A model generated the notes under the pieces. The model was not told where the DNA came from. It made no database searches and saw only the letters and a list, made by a program, of their open reading frames with translations. From positions 109,014 through 173,013 of the forward strand of contig NZ_JNYZ01000024.1 of assembly GCF_000717335.1 (NCBI RefSeq): a stretch of DNA of 64,000 nt, written 5' to 3'. Of the stretch, positions 29,364-40,607 are shown piece by piece. This stretch comes from Amycolatopsis jejuensis (GTDB taxonomy: Bacteria > Actinomycetota > Actinomycetes > Mycobacteriales > Pseudonocardiaceae). Every line of letters starts with the position of its first letter. Position 1 is the first letter of the stretch. The position numbers were made by a program, and so were the translations under genes.

Positions 29364-32300
29364 TCACCGTTGCGGTTCCTCCGGCCGGTAGAGCGCACCG
29401 AACCGGTCGGCGACGTCGAGCAGACCGGCCAGCTCGTCCACCCCGAGCGCGGGGACGACGACCGACCAGCGGTCCAGCGCGACCGCCTCGGCCAGTATCC
29501 GTTTGCGCCGGTCCGGACCGGCATGCACGGCCAGCTTGGCGAGCAGCTCCGCCCGTTCCTGCGGACGCTCGACCCCGGCGGCTTTCGCCAGCGCCCGTTC
29601 CAGGTCGCGGGCACCGACTCCCAGCGCGAACGCCCTCCGCAGCTCCGCGCGCAGATCCTGGTCCGCCTCGCGGTCGGCGAGCACCTCGGCCCGGTCCGCC
29701 CATCCCTCCTCGGCCAGCCCCTTGACCAGGGTGGTCATGGCCCGTCGGCGGCGGAATCCGCTCATCGCGGCACACAACGTCAGCGCGGCGGTCTCCTCGC
29801 CCCGCGAAGCCAGCTCGGCAACGCCTTCGAGCGCGTCGTCGAGCGCATCCGGACGGACTTCCCGGCACCGGGCGACCACCTCGGCAACGTCAGCGGGCTC
29901 TCCGACCGCACAGATCATCGTCACGCAGGCGTCCCAGCCGAAGCTCCGAGCGCTGTCGAGGGCGTCCATCAGGCCGCGTACGCGCACCGCGAGCCGGGCA
30001 AGGGCGGCGGAATCGCCTGCCTCGCGAAGACGGCGGGCCAGCAGCAGGACCGGCTGGTACGCCTGGCCCGGCCGTTCGAGCCCGGTGAGCACCTTCTCGG
30101 CAATCGCCGGGTCGCCTTCGGCGGCCAGCAGCCTCAGGACCTCGGCCATGCCGGTGCGGGTGTACTGGTCGATCGGTACCAATGGCGCCAGCGTCTCCAC
30201 CCGCCGCACGTCCCCGGACGCCACGGCCGCACCCGCCAGCGCCACGACCGCGTCCGCGACCCGCCAGTCGAGCACCGGACGGCGGGCCAGCGCCTCCGTT
30301 TCGGCGGCGATCTCGCGCGCCCGGTCCGCGTCGCCCGCCTGCAGCACGACCTCGGCGATCTCGGTCAGGAAACCCAGGATGTCGCGGAGCGGGTCCCGGT
30401 ACGAGGACTTCGGCCGGAACCGGGTCGCGAGCTCGGTCGCGCCGGTCACGTCGCCACGTGCCGCGAGCGCGGTGAGATACCGGGAGGTGGCAATGTCGTG
30501 CCCGGTCCCGTCGGGCATCGCCGCCAGCACCGCCGGGATGCCGTCCACCCGCCCGGTTGCGATCAGGACGTCGACCAGCACGTCTTCCTCGCCGGGTCCG
30601 GCGGGCGGGCCGTCGCCGGTCACCAGGTCGGCGAAGCGCACCAGCCGCCCGGAATCACCCTGGTCGTAGCGTTCGGCCAGGGCGCGAGCCCGAGCGATTT
30701 CGCCGCGCCGGGACAGGGCCGCGGCGACCGCAAGGGTGGCACCGTGGATCTGCGCGGCCTCCGCCACCTCGACGAACCGCTCGGCCAGGTCCGGATGCGC
30801 CGCCACCACCAGCCGTCCCAGCCGGGGAAACACCGCCTGCTCGGACACTGCCGCGGCACGGCGGATCGCCCGGGCGAAATCCGGATCGGGCCGCGCGACC
30901 GCCAGGTGCGCTTCGACCTCATAGCGCCGGTCCGCACTCAATCGAGTGTCGATGACCCCGCGATGCCCGTTCTCGATCAGGGTGAGCGGGATTTCCGCGA
31001 GAAGGGTGTCTCGCAGTTCGGGCTCAGGCTCGTCGTCGGCGAGCTGCCTGGCCACCTCCGCGCGGCCGCATTGGGCGAGTGCGCCGACCAGCGCGACCAG
31101 GGCGATCCGCTGCCAGTGCCGTTCGGTCATGGACTGGGCCAGAGCCACCGCATGGTCAACCTCGCCCAGCTGCGCCCAGAGCGCCGGAAGCCGTTGCGGG
31201 GTGCGGGTGTTGCGGTCGCGGAAGTTGTCCCGGTAGGTCTCCAGGGTGATGATCCGGACGAGGTCCGGCTCGGCCGCCTCCAGCGCCACGGCCCGGGCGG
31301 CGTCGAGTTCCGCCAGCGCGGCCAGGTCGTTGCCGGACACGTCCAGCAACCGGGCGTGGCGCCGGGGGTCGGCGGCCAGGTCGGCCAGCGCGGTGCCGTC
31401 GCCGCCCTCCTGTACCAGCCGGAAGTACCCGCGCAGCAGGAACTGCGGGGTGTCCGCGGGCCAGCCTGCCTCGCGGTAGCCCTGCGCCCAGGTGTCCATT
31501 GTGGACCGATGCCGGGCGAGTACCTCCGTACCCAGTGCGTCCTCGGCCACACGCTGCAGGTTTTCGTGGCCCAGCAGGTAGATCTCCGGGGCTTCGGCCG
31601 ACCGCCAGTGCGCCGGGCGGCGCGAGAACGACCGGCTCGCCAAGGCCCGTTCCACCATCCGCACCGGACGCCGGGTCAGCTCGGCCAGGTCCGCGCGGGT
31701 GAGCCCGCCGCGAGCGGCCACCAGCAGGCCGAGCAGGTCGGTTTCCCCGGTGAGCAGGGCGTCCAGCTCACGTTCCATGTCGCTGCGGGCAGCGTGCGCG
31801 GCGGTCGACGGGGCGAGGACCCGCTCGATGCCCGGGGTGCGCAGCGGATGACCGGCGCGGACGTCGGCGGGTACGTCCGGGTTCAACCGGCTCGCCACGA
31901 TCACCCGCAGCCCGTCGGACGGGAACGGGAGCAGCGCCGCGATGCTGTGCCCGCGTGCACCGCGGTCCTCGTCGAGCCCGTCGACCACCAGCACGAGCCG
32001 TTCGCCGCGATCGCGGCAATGCCGGGCCGCGTCGGCGAACACCGCATGCAGGTTTCGCGCCTCCGGATCTTTCGCCGTACCAAGGATTTCCGCGAGTTGC
32101 TGCTGGACGGCGTCGACGAAAGCCTCTTGCGTGTCGTCCCCCACCGAACGCGCGGTGATGAAGAACGAGACGAGCCGCACGCCGTCGGGTGGATTCAGCA
32201 CGAAAGACGCGAGGAGAGCCGATTTACCGGCCCACGGTTCGGCCCGGAACCACACGTAGTCCGCGCCCGCGGGGGCAGTGCAGAACTCCGTCAGCCCGGC

Positions 32301-32453
32301 CAGTTCCGCTTCGCGCCCGACGAGCTCCCGCGGCGCGATCTGCCGCACCCACTCCAGGTACCGCGACCGGGCCGGCGGCGCACCGGTGTACGTGATCGTC
32401 CCGGCCTGCACGACGGTACCCGTGACCGGACCAAGGACCTGGTTCGTGACCAC
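29364..32453 (-). CDS. STAND-type NTPase with helical-solenoid C-terminus
   Basis: A 1029-residue protein. A short N-terminal GPVTGTVVQAGTI motif (8-20) is the type seen at the front of many actinobacterial STAND/conflict proteins. The NTPase domain follows from PRELVGREAELAGL. The P-loop is FRAEPWAGKSALL (69-81), which keeps the GKS but has Ala/Glu where glycines are usual. Walker B is RLVLVVDGLDED (152-163). From about residue 330 the protein is an Ala/Leu/Arg-rich α-solenoid of degenerate TPR-like repeats to the end. The GTG at 32453 is chosen for its AAGGGGGA ribosome binding site. STAND proteins are signalling or defence hubs that oligomerise on ligand binding; no effector domain was recognised, so it may use partner proteins or have lost one. 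Confidence 0.8.
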   Translation of the reverse strand: MVTNQVLGPVTGTVVQAGTITYTGAPPARSRYLEWVRQIAPRELVGREAELAGLTEFCTAPAGADYVWFRAEPWAGKSALLASFVLNPPDGVRLVSFFITARSVGDDTQEAFVDAVQQQLAEILGTAKDPEARNLHAVFADAARHCRDRGERLVLVVDGLDEDRGARGHSIAALLPFPSDGLRVIVASRLNPDVPADVRAGHPLRTPGIERVLAPSTAAHAARSDMERELDALLTGETDLLGLLVAARGGLTRADLAELTRRPVRMVERALASRSFSRRPAHWRSAEAPEIYLLGHENLQRVAEDALGTEVLARHRSTMDTWAQGYREAGWPADTPQFLLRGYFRLVQEGGDGTALADLAADPRRHARLLDVSGNDLAALAELDAARAVALEAAEPDLVRIITLETYRDNFRDRNTRTPQRLPALWAQLGEVDHAVALAQSMTERHWQRIALVALVGALAQCGRAEVARQLADDEPEPELRDTLLAEIPLTLIENGHRGVIDTRLSADRRYEVEAHLAVARPDPDFARAIRRAAAVSEQAVFPRLGRLVVAAHPDLAERFVEVAEAAQIHGATLAVAAALSRRGEIARARALAERYDQGDSGRLVRFADLVTGDGPPAGPGEEDVLVDVLIATGRVDGIPAVLAAMPDGTGHDIATSRYLTALAARGDVTGATELATRFRPKSSYRDPLRDILGFLTEIAEVVLQAGDADRAREIAAETEALARRPVLDWRVADAVVALAGAAVASGDVRRVETLAPLVPIDQYTRTGMAEVLRLLAAEGDPAIAEKVLTGLERPGQAYQPVLLLARRLREAGDSAALARLAVRVRGLMDALDSARSFGWDACVTMICAVGEPADVAEVVARCREVRPDALDDALEGVAELASRGEETAALTLCAAMSGFRRRRAMTTLVKGLAEEGWADRAEVLADREADQDLRAELRRAFALGVGARDLERALAKAAGVERPQERAELLAKLAVHAGPDRRKRILAEAVALDRWSVVVPALGVDELAGLLDVADRFGALYRPEEPQR

Positions 32454-32513
32454 CCCGTCCCCCTTCTCCGGTCCCGAGCCTCTCACGAACCCCGGGACCG
32501 GAGAAGAGCGCAC

Positions 32514-33662
32514 CTACCAGCGCACGGTCAGTTTCTCGATCGTCCCCGACGGCGACCCGGTGCCCGGCGAAGTGCCGTGGTTGGCGATGTAAATGTCGTC
32601 ACCGTCGACGGCCAGGCCGGTGGCCTGGGCCAGACCGGTGGACGCGAGCACGGTTCGCGTTCCGTTGCGCTCGATCCGGGTCAGCACACCGTCCGACGGC
32701 GGGGCGGCGATGCCGTCCTTGGCGAACGTCAGCACGAGCAGCCTGCCCTTGCGGTCGAACGCGAGGTCGGTGAGCGCGGTCAGCCCATCGGCGTAAATCG
32801 TGGGCGCGTGCCCTGGCACGACGCGCCACACGCGGGCCACGCCGACGCCGATGCTGCTCAGCTCGGACACGTACAACGCACCATCCGGACCCACGACCAC
32901 CGAAGTCGGCACCGGCTGCATCGGGATCTGCGTACCCGGCGGCAGTCCCAGCCCGGGCGGCGCGGGCGCGAGCTTCACCGGGAACACGGCGAGCACGCTG
33001 ATCCGGCCGGAGCGGTCCACGTAAAGCAGGTCGTTGCCCGCCGCGTCGGCCACGGCGAACCCGTCGCGGTACGGCGTCATTCCGTACGGGTCGGAGTCGA
33101 TCACCGGTTCACCCGGTCCGGCCCCGGCGCCGCCGTCGGGGTTGTGCTTGGCCTCGAAGACCGCGAAGTCCGGACCCAGCACGATGTGCTTGCCGGGCGC
33201 GAACGTGAGCTTCCCCAGCGTCGCGGCCTGCGGGCCGAACGGGTTCGCGCCGGTTTGCGGATTGATCGACAAATCCTGGTTCAGTACCGCGGGGACGCCG
33301 TGCACGAACTCGACGTCGGCCGGACCGCCGCCGAAGCTGCCGTCAGGCGCGGCCGCCGACGCGAAGCCACCCACCACTTCGCGGAGCTTGCCGTGGTCGA
33401 GCACCGAAACGGAGCCGGTGGTCCCGAAACAGGCGGGTCCCTCCGGGCCGTCGACACACGGGCCGCTGCCGCCCCGGCCCGCTTCGGCGATGTAGAGCTT
33501 GCCGTTGTGCAGCGTCAGATGCCTCGGGCTGTCGAGGCCGCTCGCGACTGTCGTCAGGTGCGCCGCCGACGCGCTCGCCCACGGCGCCCCGGCGATGGCC
33601 ACCACCGCCACCGAAGCGCAGATCGCCGCCGTTCTCAGCGTGGTACGCATGGATCCGGACAT
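32514..33662 (-). CDS. Secreted ScyD/ScyE-family β-propeller-like protein
   Basis: A 382-residue exported protein. The signal peptide is MSGSMRTTLRTAAICASVAVVAIAGAPWASASA. The mature part opens HLTTVASGLDSPRHLTLHNGKLYIAEAGRGG and contains repeated blade-like strands (GPDGALYVSELS, FDRKGRLLVLTF, GLAVDGDDIYIANHG), as in the ScyD/ScyE family. The name comes from cyanobacterial scytonemin clusters, but actinobacterial members are widespread and of unknown function. The ATG at 33662 follows GGGAGG closely. It lies 60 bases upstream of the STAND gene on the same strand, though the products seem functionally unrelated. Confidence 0.88.
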   Translation of the reverse strand: MSGSMRTTLRTAAICASVAVVAIAGAPWASASAAHLTTVASGLDSPRHLTLHNGKLYIAEAGRGGSGPCVDGPEGPACFGTTGSVSVLDHGKLREVVGGFASAAAPDGSFGGGPADVEFVHGVPAVLNQDLSINPQTGANPFGPQAATLGKLTFAPGKHIVLGPDFAVFEAKHNPDGGAGAGPGEPVIDSDPYGMTPYRDGFAVADAAGNDLLYVDRSGRISVLAVFPVKLAPAPPGLGLPPGTQIPMQPVPTSVVVGPDGALYVSELSSIGVGVARVWRVVPGHAPTIYADGLTALTDLAFDRKGRLLVLTFAKDGIAAPPSDGVLTRIERNGTRTVLASTGLAQATGLAVDGDDIYIANHGTSPGTGSPSGTIEKLTVRW

Positions 33663-33833
33663 TTCGCCTCCCTCTCGCGCCCGGCGGACTCCACTGTGGA
33701 CCCGGCCGGACGGGGACCGAGTGTGCGCGTTCGGCGGTGAAAAGTCGCTGCTTGCGCTTTTCGCCCGGAAGGGGATGCCAATCCTCCACAATGTACTCGG
33801 CAAAGACGGATCTTCTTGTCCTGGCACGGAAAC

Positions 33834-33863
33834 GGGCCCCGGCGCGCCATTGCGCCGGGGCCC
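33834..33863 (-). terminator. Strong 12-bp terminator hairpin after gltD
   Basis: GGGCCCCGGCGC (33834-33845) and GCGCCGGGGCCC (33852-33863) form a perfect 12-bp GC stem with a 6-base loop. It begins 15 bases beyond the gltD stop on the minus strand. There is no T-run. It likely ends the gltBD transcript. Confidence 0.75.
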
Positions 33864-33878
33864 GGGTACAGGATGCGC

Positions 33879-35387
33879 TCAGACGACCGCGAGGGGCAAT
33901 GCCGTCGGGTGCACGGGCGCGGGCAGGTCGGAATCGCCGGTGAGGAACGTGTCGACCGCATTCGCCACCGAACGGCCCTCGGCAATCGCCCACACCACCA
34001 GCGAAGCACCGCGATGCGCGTCGCCGCACACGAAAACGCCGGGGGTTTCGGTCTGCCAGTCCGCGCCGCAGGACAGCGTGCCGCGACGGGTGAGCGACAG
34101 GCCGAGACCGTCGAGCAGCGGCATTTCCTCGACGCCCTCGAAACCGATCGCGAGCAGCACGAGGTCCGCGGGCACCGTCTCGACGTCGTCGTTCACCGCG
34201 ATGACCTCACGGCGGCCGGTTTCCGGGTCCTTCTGCACGCGGACCTGCTGCAGCTCGACGGCCTTGACCTGGCCGTCGCCGTCGTCCACGAACCGGCGCA
34301 CCGCCACCGCGAACTTCCGTTCCCCGGCCTCCTCGTGCGCCGGGTACGTGCGCAGGAGGTACGGCCAGGTGGGCCACGGCGACCGCTCGTCGTCGCGCTG
34401 CTGCGGCGGCATCGGGTACTGGTCGAGCTGGGTCACCGACAGTGCACCCTGGCGGGTGGCCGTGCCGTACGAGTCGGCACCCGTGTCGCCGCCGCCGATG
34501 ATCAGCACGTGCTTGCCCTTGGCGTCGATCGGCGACGGACCGTCGCCTTCCACGTACTTGTTGGCCGGTACCAGGTGCTCCATCGCCAGGTGGATGCCGT
34601 TGAGCTCCCGCCCGGGGGTGGTGCGGTCGTCCCGGCCGCGCAGCGCACCCACGGCGAGCACGACGGCGTCGTACTGCTCCCGCAGGTCTTCCACCGTGAG
34701 GTCGACGCCGACCTCGCAGCCGGTGACGAACTTCGTGCCTTCCTTGCGCAGCTGCGCAAGGCGCCGGTCGAGGACCTTCTTCTCCATCTTGAACTCGGGG
34801 ATGCCGTACCGCAGCAGCCCGCCGAGCCGATCGTCACGCTCGAACACGGTGACCTCGTGCCCCGCGCGGGTGAGCTGCTGCGCCGCGGCGAGCCCGGCCG
34901 GACCGGAGCCGACCACCGCCACCCGCCGTCCCGACGACACCTCGGCCGGCTGCGGCTGCACGTACCCGGCTTCCCACGACTGCGCGGCAATCGTCTCCTC
35001 GACACGCTTGATCGCCACCGGACCGCCGGACATCGGCGAGATCGCCAGCACGCAGCCCGCCTCGCACGGCGCCGGGCACAGCTTCCCGGTGAACTCGGGG
35101 AAGTTGTTGGTGGCGTGCAGCCGATCGCTCGCGGCCGCCCAATCGCCGCGGCGGACGAGGTCGTTCCACTCCGGGATCAGGTTGCCCAGCGGACAACCGG
35201 AGCCGCCGGAATGGCAGAACGGGATGCCGCAGTCCATGCACCGCGACGCCTGCGTGCGGACGGCTTCGTTGCGCTCGCCCTGGTCCACCTCGGCGTAGAC
35301 CTCGCCCCACGAGGCCAAGCGCTCCTCGTACGACTTCTTCTTGGGATCTTGCCGCTGGTGCTTGAGAAAACCGGTGGGGTCAGCCAC
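33879..35387 (-). CDS. gltD: Glutamate synthase (NADPH) small subunit
   Basis: A 502-residue β-subunit of GOGAT. The N-terminal Fe-S binding region carries [27 protein letters not shown] and [12 protein letters not shown]. The first dinucleotide fold is [19 protein letters not shown] and the second is [18 protein letters not shown]. The C-terminal [21 protein letters not shown] closes the FAD site. It passes electrons from NADPH to GltB for glutamate formation from glutamine and 2-oxoglutarate. The GTG at 35387 ([10 protein letters not shown]) has GGAGG seven bases upstream and overlaps the gltB stop by 8 bases. The product is cytoplasmic and works as a GltB/GltD complex. Confidence 0.97.
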   Translation of the reverse strand: MADPTGFLKHQRQDPKKKSYEERLASWGEVYAEVDQGERNEAVRTQASRCMDCGIPFCHSGGSGCPLGNLIPEWNDLVRRGDWAAASDRLHATNNFPEFTGKLCPAPCEAGCVLAISPMSGGPVAIKRVEETIAAQSWEAGYVQPQPAEVSSGRRVAVVGSGPAGLAAAQQLTRAGHEVTVFERDDRLGGLLRYGIPEFKMEKKVLDRRLAQLRKEGTKFVTGCEVGVDLTVEDLREQYDAVVLAVGALRGRDDRTTPGRELNGIHLAMEHLVPANKYVEGDGPSPIDAKGKHVLIIGGGDTGADSYGTATRQGALSVTQLDQYPMPPQQRDDERSPWPTWPYLLRTYPAHEEAGERKFAVAVRRFVDDGDGQVKAVELQQVRVQKDPETGRREVIAVNDDVETVPADLVLLAIGFEGVEEMPLLDGLGLSLTRRGTLSCGADWQTETPGVFVCGDAHRGASLVVWAIAEGRSVANAVDTFLTGDSDLPAPVHPTALPLAVV

Positions 35388-38300
35388 GAGCTGCCTCCAT
35401 GATCGCTTCGTCGACATCGCGACCGGCAGCCCGCGCTGCCTTGGCCGCATCGAGGACCCGCTGGTAGTCGCGCGGCATCACCTTGGTGAAAGCCGCCGCG
35501 CGCCGTGTCCAGTCGCCCAGGAGCGACGCGGCCACTGCCGAGCGGGTGAGGTCGTGGTGCTGCCGCACGATCTGCTTGAGCCAGGCCAGATCCTCGGCGT
35601 CCGGCGGAAGCAGGTCCACCATCTCCGGGTTGACCTTGGTGCGGTCCAGATCGAGCACGTACGCGCTGCCGCCGGACATCCCGGCCGCCAGGTTGCGCCC
35701 GGTCGGGCCGAGCACCACCGCGCGACCGCCGGTCATGTACTCGAACGCGTGGTCACCGACGCCTTCTGCCACCACCGTCGCGCCCGAGTTGCGGACGCAG
35801 AACCGCTCGCCGACCTGGCCGCGCAGGAACATCTCACCGGACGTCGCGCCGTAGGCCAGCGTGTTGCCCGCGATCGTCTGCCGCTCGGCGGCGAACTTCG
35901 CCTCCGGATGCGGGCGGACGACGATCCGGCCGCCGGACAGGCCCTTGCCGACGTAGTCGTTGGCGTCGCCGACCATGTCGAGCGTGATCCCGCTCGGCAG
36001 GAACGCGCCGAGCGACTGCCCGGCCGACCCGGTGAGCAGCACGTGGACCGTGTCGTCCGGCAGGCCCTCGCCCCCGTAACGGCGGGTGACCTCCGAGCCC
36101 AGCAACGTGCCGACGGTGCGGTTCACATTGCGCACCGGCAGCTCCAGCCGCACCGGATGCGCGTCTTCCAGCGCCGCCTCGGCGAGCTGGATCAGCGTGC
36201 GGTCGAGCGCGTGCTCGAGGCCGTGCTCCTGCGCGCGGATCCGCCGCTTCGCTCCGCCGTACGGGGTTTCCGCGGGCTGGTCGAAGATCGGCCCGAGGTC
36301 GAGCCCGGACGCCTTCCAGTGCTGCACGGCGTCATCGGTGTCGAGCACCTCGGCGTGCCCGATGGCCTCGTCGAGCGTGCGGAACCCGAGCTGCGCCAAG
36401 GTTTCCCGCACTTCCCCGGCGACGAACTCGAAGTACCGCACCACGTGGTCGGCCTGTCCCGTGTACCGCTTGCGCAGCTCCGGGCTCTGCGTGGCGACGC
36501 CGACCGGGCACGTGTCGAGGTGGCAGACGCGCATCATGATGCAGCCCGCGACCACGAGCGGCGCGGTGGCGAACCCGTACTCCTCCGCGCCGAGCAGCGC
36601 GGCGATCACGACGTCGCGGCCGGTCTTCATCGCGCCGTCCACCTGCACGGTGATCCGGTCGCGCAAACCGTTGAGCAGCAAGGTCTGCTGCGTTTCGGCA
36701 AGGCCGATCTCCCACGGCGTCCCGGCGTGCTTGAGCGAGTTCATCGGCGACGCGCCGGTGCCGCCGTCGTGCCCGGAAATGAGCACGACATCCGCGTGTG
36801 CCTTGGAAACGCCCGCGGCCACCGTGCCGACGCCCAGCGACGACACCAGCTTCACGTGGATCCGGGCCTGCTCGTTGGCGTTCTTGAGGTCGTGGATGAG
36901 CTGGGCCAGGTCTTCGATGGAGTAGATGTCGTGGTGCGGCGGCGGCGAAATCAGCCCGACGCCCGGCGTCGAATGCCGCGTGCGCGCAATCCACGGGTAC
37001 ACCTTGTTCGGCGGCAGCTGCCCGCCCTCGCCGGGCTTCGCGCCCTGCGCCATCTTGATCTGGATGTCGTCGGCGTTGACCAGGTACTCGCTGGTGACGC
37101 CGAACCGGCCACTGGCGACCTGCTTGATCGCACTGCGCCGCTGCGGGTCGTACAGCCGCTCCGGGTCCTCGCCGCCCTCGCCGGTGTTGGACCGGCCGCC
37201 GATCCGGTTCATCGCAATGGCCAGGGTTTCGTGTGCCTCAGCCGAAATCGAGCCGTACGACATCGCCCCGGTGTTGAACCGGCGCAGGATCGACGCGGCG
37301 GATTCCACTTCCTCCAGCGGGATCGGCTCGCGCTCACGGAACTTGAACAGCCCACGCAGCGTGCCGCCTTCGCGGTAAAGCCGATGGACCTCGTCGGAGT
37401 ACTTGCGGTACACCTCGTCGCGCCCGGTCTTGGACGCGTGCTGCAGCAGGAACACCGTCTCCGGCGTGAAGAGGTGCAGCTCGCCCTCGCGGCGGTACGC
37501 ATACTCGCCGCCGGTTTCGAGTCCACGGTGGACTCGGTCGGTGGGATTGTCCGGGTACGCCCGGCGGTGCCGCACGGCGACCTCCTCGGCGACCACCTCG
37601 AGGCCGACGCCGCCGAGCTTCGACGACGTGCCGGTGAAGTACTCGTCGAGCAGTTCCTGGCTCAGGCCGAGGGATTCGAACACCTGCGCCGCGGTGTACG
37701 CGCCGACCGTGGAAATCCCCATCTTCGACATGATCTTCAAGACACCCTTGACGAGCGCCTGCACGTAACTGCGGATCGCTTTCCCCGGCTCGATGCCGGT
37801 GATCGCGCCCTGCCCGATCATGTCCTCGATGGTCTCGAACGCGAGGTACGGGTTCACCGCTGCCGCGCCGTATCCCAGCAGCAGCGCGATGTGGTGGACC
37901 TCGCGGGCGTCGCCGGTTTCCACCACCAGCGCCACGCGCAGCCGTTCCTTGGTGCGCACCAGATGGTGGTGCACCGCGGAAACCAGCAGCAGCGACGGGA
38001 TCGGGGCCATCCGATGGTCGGAGTCGCGGTCGGACAGCACGAGCGTGCGGGCGCCGGACGCGATCGCCTCGGACGCCTCCCGGCGCACCCGCTCGATGGC
38101 CGCGGCCAATGCTTCCGCGCCACCGTCTGCTTCGTACAGTCCGGAAAGGACAGTGCAGGCGAACCCGGGTAGATCGCCGTCGTCGTTGACGTGGATGAGC
38201 TTGGCCAGCTCGTCGTTGTCGATCACCGGGTACGGCAGGTTCAGGTGCCGGCACGACGCCGGTCCGGGCGCGAGCAGGTTGCGCTCCGGGCCCATGATCC

Positions 38301-39915
38301 GTGCCATGGACGTGACGAGCTCCTCGCGGATCGCGTCCAGCGGCGGGTTGGTGACCTGGGCGAAATTCTGCTTGAAGTAGTCGTACAGCAGCCGGGATCG
38401 CTTGGACAGCACGGCAGGCGGGGTGTCGGTGCCCATCGACCCGATCGGCTCGGCGCCGTTCGCGGCCATCGGCGCGAGCAGGATCTTGAGCTCCTCCTCG
38501 GTGTACCCGAAGGCGAGCTGGCGGCGGAGCACGGAATCGTGGCTCTGCACCACGTGGTCGCGGTCGGGCAGGTCGGCGAGCTTGAGCAGCCCGGCGTGCA
38601 GCCAGTCGCCGTACTGCTGCTTGCGGGCCAGCGCGGACTTGACCTCCTCGTCGTCCACGATCCGGCCCGCGGCGGTGTCCACGAGGAACATCCGGCCCGG
38701 CTTGAGCCGTCCTTTCGCGACGACGTCGGACGGGGCCACGTCGAGCACACCGGCCTCGCTGGCCAGTACCACCCGGTCGTCTGCCGTGCGCCACCAGCGC
38801 GCCGGACGCAAGCCGTTGCGGTCGAGCACCGCGCCGACCAGCGTGCCGTCGGTGAACGTGACGCACGCCGGGCCGTCCCACGGCTCCATCAGGCTCGCGT
38901 GGAACTGGTAGAACGCGCGCCGTTCCGGGTTCATCGACGTGTGGTTCTCCCACGCCTCCGGGATCATCATCAGCACCGCGTGCGGCAGCGGGCGACCGGC
39001 GAGGTGCAGCAGTTCCAGCACCTCGTCGAAGGACGCCGAGTCGGACGCGTCGGCCGAGCAGATCGGGAACAGCCGCGTGAGGTCGCCGGGGAGGAGATCG
39101 GATTCGAGCAGCGCTTCGCGGGCCCGCATGCGGTTGCGGTTGCCGCGGATGGTGTTGATCTCGCCGTTGTGCGCCACGAACCGGAACGGATGCGCGAGCG
39201 GCCACGACGGGAAAGTGTTGGTGGAGAAGCGGGAATGCACCAGCGCGATCGCACTGGTGAGCCGCTCGTCGCGCAGGTCGGGGAAGAACCGCGGCAGCTG
39301 CCCGGGGGTGAGCATGCCTTTGTAGACGATCGTGCGCGCGGACAGCGACGGGAAGTACGTGCCACAGCCCGAGGCGAGGCTTTCGTGCTCGACGCGCTTG
39401 CGCAGGCAGAAGGCCATCCGGTCCAGCTCCAGGCCGGTCTCGCCGCTGCGCGAGGTGACGAACAGCATCGCGAAGTGCGGCATCACCGACCGGGCGGTGG
39501 GGCCGATCTCGGCACCGTCGGTGTCCACCGGAACCTCGCGCCAGCCGAGGACGTCGAGCCCTTCCTCGGCGGCAATCCGCTCGGTGAGCCCGACGGCCTT
39601 GTGGCGCTCCTCGGTGTCGAGGGGCAGGAACGCGATCCCGGCGGCGTACCCGCCGCTCGCGGGCAACGGGAAACCGGCCTCGGCGCGCAGCAGTTCGTCG
39701 GGCAGCTGCAGGAGGATGCCGGCGCCGTCACCGCTGGTCGGCTCGGCCCCCGCAGCACCGCGGTGGTCGAGGTTGGTGAGCGCGGTGAGGCCGTCGGTGA
39801 CGATGCCGTGCGTGCGGCGGCCGCGGACGTCGGCCACCATGGCGACGCCGCAGGAGTCCTGCTCGGTGTCCGGGTCGTAAAGGCCCTGTTTGCCGGGGAT
39901 GGCGGAGAAGATCAT
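35380..39915 (-). CDS. gltB: Glutamate synthase large subunit
   Basis: A 1511-residue α-subunit of GOGAT. After a ~21-residue propeptide the catalytic Cys22 ([11 protein letters not shown]) becomes the N-terminal nucleophile of the class II glutaminase domain, which has [19 protein letters not shown] and [12 protein letters not shown]. The central domain and the FMN/3Fe-4S synthase domain follow ([31 protein letters not shown], and [13 protein letters not shown], whose Cys are among the cluster ligands). The C-terminal β-helix is rich in GG repeats ([33 protein letters not shown]). The ATG at 39915 follows GGAGG. Full family length. It makes glutamate from glutamine and 2-oxoglutarate with GltD. 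Confidence 0.98.
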   Translation of the reverse strand: MIFSAIPGKQGLYDPDTEQDSCGVAMVADVRGRRTHGIVTDGLTALTNLDHRGAAGAEPTSGDGAGILLQLPDELLRAEAGFPLPASGGYAAGIAFLPLDTEERHKAVGLTERIAAEEGLDVLGWREVPVDTDGAEIGPTARSVMPHFAMLFVTSRSGETGLELDRMAFCLRKRVEHESLASGCGTYFPSLSARTIVYKGMLTPGQLPRFFPDLRDERLTSAIALVHSRFSTNTFPSWPLAHPFRFVAHNGEINTIRGNRNRMRAREALLESDLLPGDLTRLFPICSADASDSASFDEVLELLHLAGRPLPHAVLMMIPEAWENHTSMNPERRAFYQFHASLMEPWDGPACVTFTDGTLVGAVLDRNGLRPARWWRTADDRVVLASEAGVLDVAPSDVVAKGRLKPGRMFLVDTAAGRIVDDEEVKSALARKQQYGDWLHAGLLKLADLPDRDHVVQSHDSVLRRQLAFGYTEEELKILLAPMAANGAEPIGSMGTDTPPAVLSKRSRLLYDYFKQNFAQVTNPPLDAIREELVTSMARIMGPERNLLAPGPASCRHLNLPYPVIDNDELAKLIHVNDDGDLPGFACTVLSGLYEADGGAEALAAAIERVRREASEAIASGARTLVLSDRDSDHRMAPIPSLLLVSAVHHHLVRTKERLRVALVVETGDAREVHHIALLLGYGAAAVNPYLAFETIEDMIGQGAITGIEPGKAIRSYVQALVKGVLKIMSKMGISTVGAYTAAQVFESLGLSQELLDEYFTGTSSKLGGVGLEVVAEEVAVRHRRAYPDNPTDRVHRGLETGGEYAYRREGELHLFTPETVFLLQHASKTGRDEVYRKYSDEVHRLYREGGTLRGLFKFREREPIPLEEVESAASILRRFNTGAMSYGSISAEAHETLAIAMNRIGGRSNTGEGGEDPERLYDPQRRSAIKQVASGRFGVTSEYLVNADDIQIKMAQGAKPGEGGQLPPNKVYPWIARTRHSTPGVGLISPPPHHDIYSIEDLAQLIHDLKNANEQARIHVKLVSSLGVGTVAAGVSKAHADVVLISGHDGGTGASPMNSLKHAGTPWEIGLAETQQTLLLNGLRDRITVQVDGAMKTGRDVVIAALLGAEEYGFATAPLVVAGCIMMRVCHLDTCPVGVATQSPELRKRYTGQADHVVRYFEFVAGEVRETLAQLGFRTLDEAIGHAEVLDTDDAVQHWKASGLDLGPIFDQPAETPYGGAKRRIRAQEHGLEHALDRTLIQLAEAALEDAHPVRLELPVRNVNRTVGTLLGSEVTRRYGGEGLPDDTVHVLLTGSAGQSLGAFLPSGITLDMVGDANDYVGKGLSGGRIVVRPHPEAKFAAERQTIAGNTLAYGATSGEMFLRGQVGERFCVRNSGATVVAEGVGDHAFEYMTGGRAVVLGPTGRNLAAGMSGGSAYVLDLDRTKVNPEMVDLLPPDAEDLAWLKQIVRQHHDLTRSAVAASLLGDWTRRAAAFTKVMPRDYQRVLDAAKAARAAGRDVDEAIMEAARG

Positions 39916-40262
39916 GGAAAAGGGACCTCCTTCGTCGTTTCGTGCGGTGGCCGGCGAGCCGGCCGCGGGGAGCGCACGGGACGACGATGGCCCGCTTGTT
40001 AGCGCGACTTTAACACCTGGGAAACACCCCAGCAGCGCCTCGGAGCTCCCCGGATGGGGCAGAAGGGTAACGATCCGGCAGCGCGGAACGACGTAGTTCC
40101 TGATGGGTTCCCGATGCTTCGGTTCTCGAAGTATAGGTCCCCCCGCGGACGTCCGCGCCGCCACGTGACGCAGTCCTGCCGCGAGTTTCCCGAATCGCCC
40201 ACCCAGGGTGACCGTCTGCTGCCATAGTGTTGGCGTCCGGATGATCATGGGGAGGGGTTCGC
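39916..40262. promoter_or_regulatory. Divergent intergenic region gltB / type VII cassette
   Basis: No gene is seen in these 347 bp. The region contains the lower-GC patch TTTAACACCTGGGAAACACC around 40008-40030, about 100 bases before gltB on the minus strand, where a promoter or nitrogen-regulator site would be expected. I could not fit a full GlnR-type GTnAC/GAAAC box with confidence. On the + strand GGGGAGGGG just before 40263 is the ribosome binding site of the secretion-related gene. Confidence 0.35.
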
Positions 40263-40607
40263 ATGGCAATGGAAATGGCACTGGAAGTCGACCCGCAGGC
40301 GATGCGGGACTACGCGCAGGCGGTGGAGGGGCTGCACGCCCCGGTCCGCAAGATCGACCAGTACGTCCGCGCGACGGCCTGCGACACGGCAGGCTTCACC
40401 GGCCTGTTCACGGTGCTGCAGCCCGTGGTCGGGATGGTGCGCGATCTCTACGGCGAAACGCTGAAGTTCGGCGACGCCCGGCTCACCGCACTGAGCGACG
40501 GGATGCGCTCGGCCGCCGACCACTACGCGGCCCACGACGCGAGCTGGGCGAAGTTCCTCGCCGAGTTCGGCACGGCGGCCGAGCAAATCGGGACCGGGCA
40601 GGGATGA
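40263..40607 (+). CDS. EspC/DUF2580-like type VII secretion target protein
   Basis: A 114-residue helical protein. It opens with [20 protein letters not shown] and has a central helix pair around [58 protein letters not shown]. Its size and the Y-x-x-x-D/E-like element (YAAHDASW) fit the EspC/DUF2580 group, whose members are secreted or recruited by ESX systems with WXG100-type partners. The ATG at 40263 follows GGGGAGGGG. The TGA overlaps the ATG of the next gene (ATGA). No ESX core component (EccC, EccB, MycP) is in the window, so the secretion machine would have to be encoded elsewhere. Confidence 0.7.
   Translation: MAMEMALEVDPQAMRDYAQAVEGLHAPVRKIDQYVRATACDTAGFTGLFTVLQPVVGMVRDLYGETLKFGDARLTALSDGMRSAADHYAAHDASWAKFLAEFGTAAEQIGTGQG

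Noticed and set aside
35341..40002. Long + strand frames across gltB
   Set aside because: Antisense to a full-length, motif-complete gltB, and low in sequence complexity.
39985..40140. GlnR-type box ahead of gltB
   Set aside because: AAAC/TAAC words occur but spacing and both half-sites do not fit the expected pattern well enough.
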